Positions 23,595 through 30,814 are shown, counted from the first letter of the stretch. The stretch: 42,625 nt of DNA from an uncultured Butyricicoccus sp. (GCA_944384655.1 CALWUF010000018.1:1-42625); one strand, 5' to 3'. Program-made: numbers and translations. Notes: generated by a model from the letters alone, not told the origin.

Positions 23595-24020
23595 ATGAAA
23601 ATTGCAGCGGTAACGCGTGACGGCAAAATTGCCCATACAATTGCAGAGAGCACAGAAATTTTGATTGTAACGGAGGAAAATGGTCTTCCGACAGCCAAAG
23701 AGCTGGTGCAGATTGGCGACGACGAGATCACCAGCGTCCTGTTCAAGCTGGCAATGCAGAATATAGATGTGTTGCTGGCAGGTGAGATTGGCACAGCGTT
23801 GCAGAGCACCTTGCGCATGTTGGGCGTCGAGATGCTGCCCGGCTGTGAGGGCGATGCGGTGGAGAACATCGCGGCGTATATGACGCATGAACAGATCGGT
23901 GACCCGTCTAAAATTATTGTTCCGGAAGAAGACGAAAATGATCCGCTCAACTGCCTGCACGACTGCGCCAAGTGTATGTCGGGGTGTCATGACCGCCCGG
24001 TGAATCCTGCCGGTCAGTGA
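23595..24020 (+). CDS. NifB/NifX-family metal-cluster-binding protein with a Cys-rich tail
   Basis: This 141-residue protein begins M-K-I-A-A-V-T-R-D-G-K-I-A, the start of the Nitro_FeMo-Co (NifX/NafY-like) domain, which spans about residues 1-100. The tail holds C-x3-C-x2-C-x3-C (N-C-L-H-D-C-A-K-C-M-S-G-C), a likely 4Fe-4S or metal site. There are no nitrogenase genes nearby, and many anaerobes use such proteins in unknown iron-sulfur work, so a nitrogen-fixation role should not be assumed. The ATG at 23595 follows GGGAGGATAG. Confidence 0.8.
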   Translation: MKIAAVTRDGKIAHTIAESTEILIVTEENGLPTAKELVQIGDDEITSVLFKLAMQNIDVLLAGEIGTALQSTLRMLGVEMLPGCEGDAVENIAAYMTHEQIGDPSKIIVPEEDENDPLNCLHDCAKCMSGCHDRPVNPAGQ

Positions 24021-24066
24021 CCAATCTCCATCCTGACCAGATATTTTCAACGGGATGGTGTGTTGT

Positions 24067-25065
24067 ATGTCCAACGGTTTGCAGGAACGTCAGTGTGGAA
24101 AAATGGCGGTGTGCGGACGGTTTGCACCGACGCCAAGCGGACGCATGCATCTGGGTAATCTGCTGTGCGCCATGCTGTCATGGCTGTCCGTGCGCGCAAA
24201 AGGCGGGCGGTATCTGCTGCGCATCGAGGATCTGGACGCCGTGCGTTGCCCGCGCTCACTGGCGGATCAGATAGAAGAAGATCTGAAATGGTTTGGCGTC
24301 GATTGGGATGACGGCGGCAGCGCAGGCGGTGAAGCGTGGTACCAGAGCACACGGTCTGTGATATATGAGCGTTATTTTCATCGGCTGGAACGCAGCGGCA
24401 TGGTGTATCCCTGTTTTTGCAGCAGGGCGGAGCTGCATGCAGCGCAGGCGCCTCACCGCTCGGATGGCACATATGTCTATCCAGGTACCTGCCGTGGGCT
24501 GACGGCAGAACAAGCGGTGGAAAAACGGAAAAAACGTCCGCCTGCGATGCGCTTGCATGTGCCGGATCGAACGATTTCATTCATCGACGGTTGTCAAGGC
24601 GTATATACGGAAAATCTCGCGCATGATTGCGGGGATTTTATCATCCGGCGTTCGGATGGTGTGTATGGTTATCAGCTCGCTGTCGTTGTAGATGATGCAG
24701 AAATGGGTGTGACAGAAGTTGTGCGCGGGCGCGACCTGCTGCAATCCACCCCGCGCCAATTGTATCTATATGAACAGTTGGGGCTGGCTGCACCGCAGTT
24801 TTACCATATTCCGCTGCTGACCGCACCGGATTGCAGGCGTCTGTCCAAACGCGATGGCGATCTCGATCTGGATGCGCTGCGTGCGCGGTTTGGCAGACCG
24901 GAACCGATGATCGGTATGCTTGCGGCGGCTGTGGGACTGAGACCGACGGCACAACCGGTTGCATTGACTGATCTCGTGCAAGAGTTTTCCTGGGATAAGG
25001 TGTCACGCACAGACGCCGTACTTCCACGAAACATTGTACAGGGATCGTCTATTTCATACAGATAA
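24067..25065 (+). CDS. gluQRS: Glutamyl-Q tRNA(Asp) synthetase (GluQRS)
   Basis: This paralogue of the catalytic domain of glutamyl-tRNA synthetase attaches glutamate to queuosine-34 of tRNA-Asp. It has the HIGH-like G-R-F-A-P-T-P-S-G-R-M-H-L-G-N-L, the zinc site C-F-C ... Y-P-G-T-C, and a K-R-D-G-D-L-D-L segment in place of KMSKS. It ends without an anticodon-binding domain, which separates it from GltX. ATGs at 24055, 24067 and 24103 are all possible; none has a strong ribosome binding site, and 24067 is a compromise. The presence of this enzyme suggests the organism has queuosine. Confidence 0.85.
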   Translation: MSNGLQERQCGKMAVCGRFAPTPSGRMHLGNLLCAMLSWLSVRAKGGRYLLRIEDLDAVRCPRSLADQIEEDLKWFGVDWDDGGSAGGEAWYQSTRSVIYERYFHRLERSGMVYPCFCSRAELHAAQAPHRSDGTYVYPGTCRGLTAEQAVEKRKKRPPAMRLHVPDRTISFIDGCQGVYTENLAHDCGDFIIRRSDGVYGYQLAVVVDDAEMGVTEVVRGRDLLQSTPRQLYLYEQLGLAAPQFYHIPLLTAPDCRRLSKRDGDLDLDALRARFGRPEPMIGMLAAAVGLRPTAQPVALTDLVQEFSWDKVSRTDAVLPRNIVQGSSISYR

Positions 25066-25078
25066 GGAGGAATCTTTC

Positions 25079-25480
25079 ATGAAACATCAGGGACTGGCAC
25101 ATATTGCTGTGCAGACTGAGGACATGGAAAAAACGATTGCATTTTATGAGCTGTTGGGCGGCGTATGTACAGAGCGCGGATCGGTGCAAAAGCCGGCGGG
25201 CGTCAGCCTGCTGGCAATGATCGATATGGGAGGATTTTGGCTTGAAGCCATCCAGTCAGCCGGGAATACGCCGGTGACGGCAGAAGGCGGTGCGCTTCCG
25301 CACATTGCGATTGAAGTCACGGATCTGCCTGCGGTTGCAGCAGAGCTAAAGGCGCAGGGGATTGATACATTTTTGACGCCGGAACCGGTTGTGCTGCCGG
25401 AGGTGTTCGGCGGTCTGAGAAATTGGTTCTTTACCGGTCCGAGCGGGGAACAGATTGAACTGATCGAGCATTTTTCATAA
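25079..25480 (+). CDS. VOC (glyoxalase-fold) family protein
   Basis: This 133-residue protein has two beta-alpha-beta-beta-beta halves typical of the vicinal oxygen chelate fold. The first metal ligand candidate is His in L-A-H-I-A-V-Q-T, later ones are E in F-W-L-E-A-I and H in L-P-H-I-A-I-E-V, and E near the end in E-Q-I-E-L-I-E. It resembles methylmalonyl-CoA epimerase/lactoylglutathione lyase-like proteins; the substrate is unknown. AAGGAGG lies seven bases before the ATG at 25079. It follows GluQRS by 13 bases. Confidence 0.82.
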   Translation: MKHQGLAHIAVQTEDMEKTIAFYELLGGVCTERGSVQKPAGVSLLAMIDMGGFWLEAIQSAGNTPVTAEGGALPHIAIEVTDLPAVAAELKAQGIDTFLTPEPVVLPEVFGGLRNWFFTGPSGEQIELIEHFS

Positions 25481-25490
25481 GGAACGCAAA

Positions 25491-25524
25491 AGCGGCGGTC
25501 GTCTCAGGGGATGGTCGCCGTTTT
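25491..25524 (+). terminator. Terminator after the GluQRS-VOC pair
   Basis: CGGCGGTC pairs with GGTCGCCG (two G-T pairs), and GTTTTG follows. It lies 10 bases after the VOC stop. Confidence 0.65.
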
Positions 25525-25558
25525 GTCTGTGATTTTTTTGTGAATACAGCCAAATATT

Positions 25559-25587
25559 TTGCAGTTATATGCAATCAATGGTATAAT
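25559..25587 (+). promoter_or_regulatory. Promoter of the RCC1-repeat gene
   Basis: TTGCAG (25559-25564), a 17-base spacer and TATAAT (25582-25587). Confidence 0.7.
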
Positions 25588-25648
25588 AAAATGAATCATG
25601 CAGAGGGCTGTTCCATTGAGCGGTCCGCTGAAAAAGTGAGGAGAACCA

Positions 25649-26899
25649 ATGGCAACAGGAAGAGAAAGAAACAGGCAGATTGCCGTGCTGTGCGGCGCTG
25701 TTGTAGTTGTCGCAGTCATCGCAGTTGCGATGTTCATCGGTTTGAGTAAAAGCGGCGCTACAGATAACATGACATCAGAACAGATGGCATGTGGTGAAGA
25801 TCATGTGTTGGTTGTCGATGCGTCAGGTGAGGTTTATGCATGGGGGCATAATCTCCAGGGCGAGCTGGGAGACTCGACTTGTGACAACAAATCGGAGCCG
25901 GTGCACATCGATGTACCAGGTAAAGTGGTACAGGTTGCGGCGGGCAATGAGTTATCCTTTGCACTGTGCAAAAATGGCGATCTGTATGCATGGGGCAATG
26001 ATGAAAATTGGCAGATGGGCGATGGCATGAACATCAGCCGCATGGAGCCAAAAAAAGTCATGGAGGATGTCAAAGCCATTGCGGCAGGCAGTTACCATGC
26101 GTTGGCGATCAAAGAAGATAATGCGCTGTATGTCTGGGGCAGGAATAAGAATGGTGCACTGGGTATTTCGGACAGCGAATGCGATCAGACGGACGAGGAT
26201 GGCAATGCCTGCCAATCGACGGCGGTCAAGCTGATGGATGATGTTGCGTCGATTTCTGCAGGTCTGGATTATTCCATGGCGGTTACATCGGACGGTACAC
26301 TGTATGCATGGGGGTATAATGTAGATGGTCAGCTCGGAATTGCACAGACAGACAGTACCAATGCAGATGGTCAACCGTATCAGTCCGTACCGGTGAAGGT
26401 GATGGACAATGTGAGCAAAGTTGCGTGCGGCTCGCGGTATCATGCGCTTGCGCTCACGACAGACGGCGACCTGTACGCATGGGGCAGGGCGGACGTCGGT
26501 TCGGTCGGCACACGCGAAGTGGATGACGAGGAAAATATGATCCAGGTACAACCGCTGAAAATAATGAGCGACGTCAAGGACATTGCGGCAGGCAGTGCCC
26601 ACAGCCTTGCACTCAAGAATGACGGCACATTGTACACCTGGGGCGTCAACAATTATGGTCAGATCGGCGTCAAGAAGGGCGAGTTCCAATACGCAATCGG
26701 TGAGGAACTCATTTATTGCCAGGCGACGCCAGTGGAACTTGCGGAAAATGTCGAAGCGATTGCAGCAGGTGGATTTATGAGTCTGTATCGTTCAACAGAC
26801 GGTATTTTGAGAAGCGTCGGCTGCAACCTCTATGGACAGTTGGGTATCGGCTCAGAGGAAACTTCAATTTCCACGCCCCATGCTGTCTATCTCAAGTAA
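25649..26899 (+). CDS. Membrane-anchored RCC1-repeat beta-propeller protein
   Basis: This 416-residue protein has a short basic N-terminus and one membrane helix at about residues 10-32 (I-A-V-L-C-G-A-V-V-V-V-A-V-I-A), then a seven-bladed RCC1-like propeller outside the cell. The repeat unit, about 50-60 residues, reads D-x-x-x-Y-A-W-G-x-N-x-x-G-Q-L-G, with I-A-A-G-x-x-H-A-L-A-L between blades. Such repeats build interaction platforms. In bacteria they occur in surface proteins of unknown role. GAGGAG precedes the ATG. It stands alone between its own promoter and a strong terminator. Confidence 0.87.
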   Translation: MATGRERNRQIAVLCGAVVVVAVIAVAMFIGLSKSGATDNMTSEQMACGEDHVLVVDASGEVYAWGHNLQGELGDSTCDNKSEPVHIDVPGKVVQVAAGNELSFALCKNGDLYAWGNDENWQMGDGMNISRMEPKKVMEDVKAIAAGSYHALAIKEDNALYVWGRNKNGALGISDSECDQTDEDGNACQSTAVKLMDDVASISAGLDYSMAVTSDGTLYAWGYNVDGQLGIAQTDSTNADGQPYQSVPVKVMDNVSKVACGSRYHALALTTDGDLYAWGRADVGSVGTREVDDEENMIQVQPLKIMSDVKDIAAGSAHSLALKNDGTLYTWGVNNYGQIGVKKGEFQYAIGEELIYCQATPVELAENVEAIAAGGFMSLYRSTDGILRSVGCNLYGQLGIGSEETSISTPHAVYLK

Positions 26900-26917
26900 A
26901 CAGTAAAATAACCGGCA

Positions 26918-26953
26918 AACCTCCGGCACGCAACCGCGTGCCGGAGGTTTTTT
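26918..26953 (+). terminator. Terminator of the RCC1-repeat gene
   Basis: AACCTCCGGCACGC pairs perfectly with GCGTGCCGGAGGTT around AACC and runs into TTTTTTC. Confidence 0.92.
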
Positions 26954-27058
26954 CTCATCATCTGCTCAAAATATATCCATCATAAGAAAAGAATAAAACA
27001 AGCATATAAGCATATAAAAACTGCTTTTTAAAAGCACAAAAACGAAGCAAACAGGCGG

Positions 27059-27087
27059 TTGACACGGTCATGGCAAGAATGTAAAAA
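27059..27087 (+). promoter_or_regulatory. Possible promoter upstream of the two small ORFs
   Basis: A perfect TTGACA (27059-27064), a 17-base spacer and TAAAAA (27082-27087). A separate TATAAT at 27171-27176 nearer the genes has no good -35. The rest of 26954-27252 is AT-rich and holds no gene that I can see. Confidence 0.45.
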
Positions 27088-27252
27088 AATCGTAAGCAAT
27101 CGTGAAAAATTGCCGGGAAAATAGAGAATTCTTTCGCAACAAATTTATATTCAAAATCGGGTTTACGCACTATAATAAAGTCAGAAAACAGGGATACAGC
27201 AAAAAGAACTGTTAAACCACGACCATGAACCGATAAGAAAAGAGGGATTTTG

Positions 27253-27369
27253 ATGACTGCTGTTATGACACTGCTTTTGATTGTTTTACCGTGTGTCGGC
27301 ATGATTCCGGCACATATGGCCGCCCGTCTTCCCATGTATGAGGAAGAATTTGATTATCTGGTATTTTGA
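27253..27369 (+). CDS. Small hydrophobic peptide 1 (38 residues)
   Basis: The peptide starts M-T-A-V-M-T-L-L-L-I-V-L-P-C-V-G-M-I and ends in an acidic, aromatic tail (Y-E-E-E-F-D-Y-L-V-F). GAGGG lies eight bases before the ATG at 27253. It is followed 16 bases later by a second peptide of nearly equal length that shares the L-x-x-x-L-x-I-V-L-P-x-V-G-M-I core and the acidic/Tyr tail, so the two are probable paralogues from a tandem duplication. One membrane helix is predicted (about residues 3-18). I recognise no family. The conserved design and ribosome binding sites argue for real translation. Confidence 0.55.
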   Translation: MTAVMTLLLIVLPCVGMIPAHMAARLPMYEEEFDYLVF

Positions 27370-27385
27370 TAGAAAGAAGGGAAGA

Positions 27386-27505
27386 ATGATGACAATCCTG
27401 ACCATTGCACTGATGATTGTGCTGCCGCTTGTTGGTATGATTGAAGAACATCACAGTCTGATTCCTGCCATGCCAGCGGAAAGCATGGACTATGACTACC
27501 GTTAA
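27386..27505 (+). CDS. Small hydrophobic peptide 2 (39 residues), paralogue of peptide 1
   Basis: The peptide starts M-M-T-I-L-T-I-A-L-M-I-V-L-P-L-V-G-M-I and ends with S-M-D-Y-D-Y-R. GAAGGG lies just before the ATG at 27386 (a second ATG follows at once). It matches peptide 1 in the hydrophobic segment and overall layout, although the DNA has diverged. A strong terminator lies 36 bases after the stop. The pair could be membrane peptides, a type I toxin-like system, or secreted signals; none of these can be shown from the sequence. Confidence 0.55.
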   Translation: MMTILTIALMIVLPLVGMIEEHHSLIPAMPAESMDYDYR

Positions 27506-27541
27506 CACCACCTTTTCTGAATATACACATAGTTTCTCCAT

Positions 27542-27576
27542 AAAAACCGCAGGGCAAAGCTCCTGCGGTTTTTATG
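27542..27576. terminator. Terminator between the small peptides and rubrerythrin (bidirectional)
   Basis: AAAAACCGCAGG pairs with CCTGCGGTTTTT around a seven-to-eight-base loop. The A-run and T-run on each side let it serve the plus-strand peptides and possibly the minus-strand rubrerythrin gene. Confidence 0.8.
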
Positions 27577-27653
27577 TTTTGGGAGGTGCAAAAAAGGAGA
27601 GGACAGGCATACGCCTGTCCTCTGGGAAGTCAGAATTTGGATGTAAGGAAAAC

Positions 27654-28196
27654 TCAGCCAAAGTAACGCTTCAGCAGGCCTTCAAATGCCTTGCCGTGAC
27701 GCGCTTCATCGCGTGCCATCTCATGGACGGTGTCATGGATTGCATCGAGGTTTGCAGCCTTTGCACGCTTTGCCAGATCAAACTTGCCAGCGGTTGCGCC
27801 GTTCTCTGCATCCACACGCATTTCGAGGTTCTTCTTGGTGGAATCGGTTACAACTTCACCGAGCAGTTCTGCGAACTTTGCAGCATGCTCAGCCTCTTCA
27901 TAAGCAGCCTTCTCCCAGTACAGACCGATTTCCGGATAACCCTCTCTATGAGCAACGCGAGCCATTGCGAGATACATGCCGACTTCAGAGCACTCGCCTT
28001 CAAAGTTTGCGCGCAGGTCAGCCAGGATATCCTCGCTTACGCCCTGAGCTACGCCGACAACATGCTCAGCAGCCCAAGTGCGCTCACCGGCCTGTTCCGT
28101 GAACTTTTCGGCCGGAGCATGGCAGATGGGACATTCAGCCGGAGCTGCATCGCCTTCATGAACATAACCACATACAGAACATACAAACTTAGCCAT
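27654..28196 (-). CDS. Reverse rubrerythrin (NADH/rubredoxin-linked peroxide reductase)
   Basis: This 180-residue protein has the domains in reversed order: an N-terminal rubredoxin-like Fe(Cys)4 site (C6-x2-C9 ... C22-x2-C25) and then a four-helix ferritin-like di-iron domain. The di-iron ligands lie in [16 protein letters not shown] and E-M-A-R-D-E-A-R-H. Such proteins reduce hydrogen peroxide and oxygen in Clostridia. GGAGGATTAC precedes the ATG. The upstream Rrf2 gene ends 21 bases before, so both are expressed together. Confidence 0.92.
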   Translation of the reverse strand: MAKFVCSVCGYVHEGDAAPAECPICHAPAEKFTEQAGERTWAAEHVVGVAQGVSEDILADLRANFEGECSEVGMYLAMARVAHREGYPEIGLYWEKAAYEEAEHAAKFAELLGEVVTDSTKKNLEMRVDAENGATAGKFDLAKRAKAANLDAIHDTVHEMARDEARHGKAFEGLLKRYFG

Positions 28197-28217
28197 ACTT
28201 GTAATCCTCCTGAAATT

Positions 28218-28643
28218 TTATTCTTTCGACAGGTGTTGAGTGCCCGGGATCAATTGTTCCAAAGACAACTCATATAATTTGGTGCGGATATCCTGATTGA
28301 TGGTGCTGAATACCCGATGAAAGGTGCACTCATTCTTCTGCGCCACACGGCTGCAGTCGAATTCTGTGCTGAGACAATGGTTGATTTCGATGGGACCATC
28401 GATTTGCTCGATGATTTCACCCAGAGAGATCTGTCCGGCGGGACGCGCAAGCTCGTATCCGCCGCTCACGCCTTTATAGGATGCTGTCAATTCAGCCTGG
28501 GTCAGCCGGCGCAGGATTTTCAGTGCAAACCGAAGGGGAACGCCGCTCTCATCTGATATTTGTTTGGCGCTGATTTTTGTGCCATGTTCAGCCAGACAAT
28601 ACATGATGCGGATGGCATAATCCGCTTCGTGCGTGATTCGCAT
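28218..28643 (-). CDS. Rrf2-family transcriptional regulator with three cysteines
   Basis: This 141-residue protein has a winged helix at about residues 1-70 (M-R-I-T-H-E-A-D-Y-A-I-R, then S-G-V-P-L-R-F-A-L-K-I-L as the recognition helix). Cysteines C90, C97 and C106 lie where IscR/NsrR-type members bind an iron-sulfur cluster. It would thus sense iron-sulfur or redox state. It heads an operon with reverse rubrerythrin, which it may regulate along with itself. GGAGGT lies before the ATG. Confidence 0.9.
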   Translation of the reverse strand: MRITHEADYAIRIMYCLAEHGTKISAKQISDESGVPLRFALKILRRLTQAELTASYKGVSGGYELARPAGQISLGEIIEQIDGPIEINHCLSTEFDCSRVAQKNECTFHRVFSTINQDIRTKLYELSLEQLIPGTQHLSKE

Positions 28644-28679
28644 GGTGTACCTCCGAACAGTTCCTTTGTCTATGGTTAT

Positions 28680-28708
28680 AGTATATATTTACGCTCCCGA
28701 ATTGTCAA
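28680..28708 (-). promoter_or_regulatory. Promoter of the Rrf2-rubrerythrin operon
   Basis: Minus-strand TTGACA (28703-28708), a 17-base spacer and TATACT (28680-28685). An ATAA-TCG-TTAT dyad at 28712-28722 lies just upstream and could be part of an operator. Confidence 0.85.
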
Positions 28709-28776
28709 GCGATAATCGTTATTATTTTTATTTTTTCTTAAAAAAGCAAAAAAATTTGAAAAAGCGAAAAAAATAG

Positions 28777-28805
28777 TTGACATTTTTCGGGCATTCTATT
28801 ATAAT
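28777..28805 (+). promoter_or_regulatory. Promoter of the two tRNA-Leu genes
   Basis: A perfect TTGACA (28777-28782), a 17-base spacer and a perfect TATAAT (28800-28805). It lies about 80 bases before the first tRNA. Confidence 0.88.
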
Positions 28806-28886
28806 GTAATTCGTCGCTAAGAGATGCGATGATGAAGTTGAATGCAATTTTTGTTTTCCCCTCGCTTTGCTCATACAACTCAACAT

Positions 28887-28969
28887 GCGACTGTGGCGGA
28901 ATAGGCAGACGCGCACGTTTGAGGGGCGTGTGGGCAACCGTACCGGTTCAAGTCCGGTCAGTCGCACCA
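28887..28969 (+). tRNA. tRNA-Leu (anticodon GAG)
   Basis: The acceptor GCGACTG pairs with CAGTCGC. The anticodon loop TTGAGGG gives GAG; the long variable arm (about TGGGCAACCGTA) fits class II; the discriminator is A and CCA is encoded. Confidence 0.93.
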
Positions 28970-28973
28970 ATAT

Positions 28974-29059
28974 GCAGATGTGGCGGAATGGCAGACGCGC
29001 TAGTTTCAGGTACTAGTGTTCGCAAGGACATGGGGGTTCAAGTCCCCCCATCTGCACCA
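28974..29059 (+). tRNA. tRNA-Leu (anticodon CAG)
   Basis: The acceptor GCAGATG pairs with CATCTGC. The anticodon stem CTAGT/ACTAG holds loop TTCAGGT, giving CAG. The long variable arm is TGTTCGCAAGGACA; CCA is encoded. Confidence 0.95.
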
Positions 29060-29065
29060 CGGAAG

Positions 29066-29096
29066 GAACCTTCGTCTATTTGGCGGAGGTTTTTTC
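29066..29096 (+). terminator. Terminator after the tRNA-Leu pair
   Basis: AACCTTCGTC pairs with GGCGGAGGTT (two wobble pairs), then TTTTTTC. Confidence 0.75.
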
Positions 29097-29182
29097 TTTC
29101 GTAATTGCGTTTTAAGTTGCGGTATAGTAGAATAATGAGTAAGAAAGTTGGGACACATTCGTGCTAAAGGTTGAGTGATAAA

Positions 29183-29827
29183 ATGAACAAGTATATAGAT
29201 GACAATATATACAACAAATTTGAATTCTATAATTATGGGCATGCATTAGAGATTTTATCGGAGTGTTTCCCGGAAGAATGGAATGATATTCAAGAATGTC
29301 TTTCTCATTTGCAAATTAAAATCGAAGATTTGCTTTCTGCAGGAGGAAATGAAACTGCAATTCCTAAAAAATTTGATGAAGTTCTTTATCCGTTAGGTTG
29401 GCGAGAAATAAGAATAACCGGGGATCTTTTGGTGAAAATGTATCCGCGAGGCAAATCCAGAGGCAAATTTTCAAAGAATGCATTTGACGAAAAAGTGATA
29501 GAAGGTTATATTGATGGACATAATATAGATTTTATTAAGGGAAAAGTGGCGTTTGATTTAGAATGGAATAGTAAAGATCAAACGTTTGACCGTGATCTTC
29601 TCGCGATGAGAACATATTTTGACTGTGGATTGATTGAGGTTGGAATTATTATTACGAGAGCAGAAGAATTAAACGATATTTTTTCTCAGTTAGGTATAAA
29701 GTCTAAATATGGCGCCAGCACTACATGGATAGGTAAACTGAACTATAGATTACAGTCAAGAAGAAATGGTGGTTGCCCTGTTCTTGCCATAGGAATTAAG
29801 AAAGCGTGTGTAGAGGGGTATAATTGA
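29183..29827 (+). CDS. BglII/BstYI-family type II restriction endonuclease
   Basis: This 214-residue protein resembles the Endonuc-BglII group, dimeric PD-(D/E)XK-like enzymes that cut GATC-centred sites (AGATCT, RGATCY). The segment N-I-D116-F-I-K-G-K-V-A-F-D-L-E127-W-N, then D-R-D-L-L-A-M-R-T-Y-F, looks like the catalytic strand and the helix after it. The exact spacing of the acidic residues differs somewhat from what I recall for BglII, so active-site numbering is tentative. The ATG at 29183 is preferred over a TTG at 29171. The gene is clearly more AT-rich than the core genes. The adenine methyltransferase gene starts one base after its stop. Confidence 0.75.
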   Translation: MNKYIDDNIYNKFEFYNYGHALEILSECFPEEWNDIQECLSHLQIKIEDLLSAGGNETAIPKKFDEVLYPLGWREIRITGDLLVKMYPRGKSRGKFSKNAFDEKVIEGYIDGHNIDFIKGKVAFDLEWNSKDQTFDRDLLAMRTYFDCGLIEVGIIITRAEELNDIFSQLGIKSKYGASTTWIGKLNYRLQSRRNGGCPVLAIGIKKACVEGYN

Positions 29828-29828
29828 T

Positions 29829-30491
29829 ATGGAGAACAACTACACATTGGAAGAGACAATAAAAAACTTTCGGGAATTTACAAATGGCAAAAAATATAGA
29901 ACCATTTATGCTGATCCACCTTGGCAATTTACCAATAGAACAGGAAAGATGGCACCAGAACATAAAAGGCTTAATCGGTATTCTACGATGAAATTAGAAG
30001 ATATTAAGAATTTGCCTGTTTCAGAAGTCGCTGATGAAAAAAGTCATCTTTATTTATGGGTTCCCAATGCTCTTTTGCCAGAAGGTTTGGAAGTCATGAA
30101 AGCATGGGGGTTTGAATATAAAACAAATATTGTATGGGAAAAAATTAGAAAAGACGGCTTTCCTGATGGTCGTGGTGTTGGATTTTATTTTAGAAATGTT
30201 ACAGAAATCCTTTTATTCGGTATAAAAGGAAATAATAATAGAACGCTGCAAGCTGGCAGATCGCAGGTGAACCTGATCAGATCAATGAAACGGGAACATA
30301 GCCGAAAACCGGATGAATTTATTTCGCTGATTGAAAATTGCTCTTCGGCACCGTATTTGGAGATTTTTGCGCGTGGGAATCGATCCAATTGGGATATGTG
30401 GGGAAATCAGGCGACGGAAGACTATGAACCGACTTGGACGACATATTCCAATCATACAGTGTCAAACAAAAAGAAGGACGGAGTTTTTTGA
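29829..30491 (+). CDS. MT-A70 family DNA N6-adenine methyltransferase
   Basis: This 220-residue methyltransferase carries the D-P-P-W catalytic motif at residues 29-32 (I-Y-A-D-P-P-W-Q-F) and M-A-P-E-H-K-R-L-N-R-Y-S-T-M. Further segments are H-L-Y-L-W-V-P-N-A-L-L, the W-E-K region, and L-E-I-F-A-R-G-N-R-S-N-W-D at the end of the fold. It uses S-adenosylmethionine to make m6A and should protect the host from the neighbouring endonuclease. GAGGGG precedes the ATG. Like its partner it is AT-rich, consistent with gain as a unit. Confidence 0.88.
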   Translation: MENNYTLEETIKNFREFTNGKKYRTIYADPPWQFTNRTGKMAPEHKRLNRYSTMKLEDIKNLPVSEVADEKSHLYLWVPNALLPEGLEVMKAWGFEYKTNIVWEKIRKDGFPDGRGVGFYFRNVTEILLFGIKGNNNRTLQAGRSQVNLIRSMKREHSRKPDEFISLIENCSSAPYLEIFARGNRSNWDMWGNQATEDYEPTWTTYSNHTVSNKKKDGVF

Positions 30492-30498
30492 ATTTTGA

Positions 30499-30660
30499 GC
30501 ACTGGAACGCTGTGGTGAAATTTGCCGCAATGCTATAGAAAATGGGGATTGTGTACCAGAGCTTCCGAAGATGGCGCGACAACGGTATTTGGGAAAATCC
30601 TGTGAACTTACTATGATTACCGATGCCGAAGATATGGAGTCAGTCTCTCACTGCGGGTGA
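30499..30660 (+). pseudogene. Startless coding-like remnant after the R-M pair
   Basis: A 53-codon frame directly after the methyltransferase has no start codon and begins after an in-frame TGA. Its translation looks protein-like (A-L-E-R-C-G-E-I-C-R-N-A-I-E-N-G, and M-A-R-Q-R-Y-L-G-K-S-C-E-L-T). I do not recognise it. It could be the tail of a gene cut when the R-M pair was gained, or chance. Confidence 0.3.
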
Positions 30661-30685
30661 GAGAAATGAAGTGTGAGGTGAAATG

Positions 30686-30727
30686 ATGGGACTTCTCGAA
30701 TGTGCAAGCGCAGCATCCGTTTGGTGA
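30686..30727 (+). pseudogene. 13-codon stub resembling the start of a SWIM zinc-finger protein
   Basis: After a good GAGGTGAA ribosome binding site the frame reads M-G-L-L-E-C-A-S-A-A-S-V-W and stops. From memory, SWIM zinc-finger proteins of Clostridia often start M-x-L-x-x-C-A-S-x-x-S-V-W-R-G-Y; here the continuation is missing, as if the rest had been deleted. The resemblance is short and needs a search to trust. Between 30492 and 30814 I see only these two remnants. Confidence 0.3.
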
Positions 30728-30814
30728 GGTGTGGAATTGTTGGACAGTTTGATAACAACTGTGGATGAACATTATGTCGGTCTGTCATATTGTTTTCAAG
30801 GAGCGTGTATTTGT

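Noticed and set aside
23595..24020. Evidence of nitrogen fixation from the NifX-like gene
   Set aside because: No other nif gene is in the window, and this domain is widespread in non-fixing anaerobes.
27000..27020. Short direct repeat AGCATATA/AGCATATA as the start of a CRISPR or other array
   Set aside because: There are only two adjacent copies of eight bases in an AT-rich stretch, with no spacers or cas genes.
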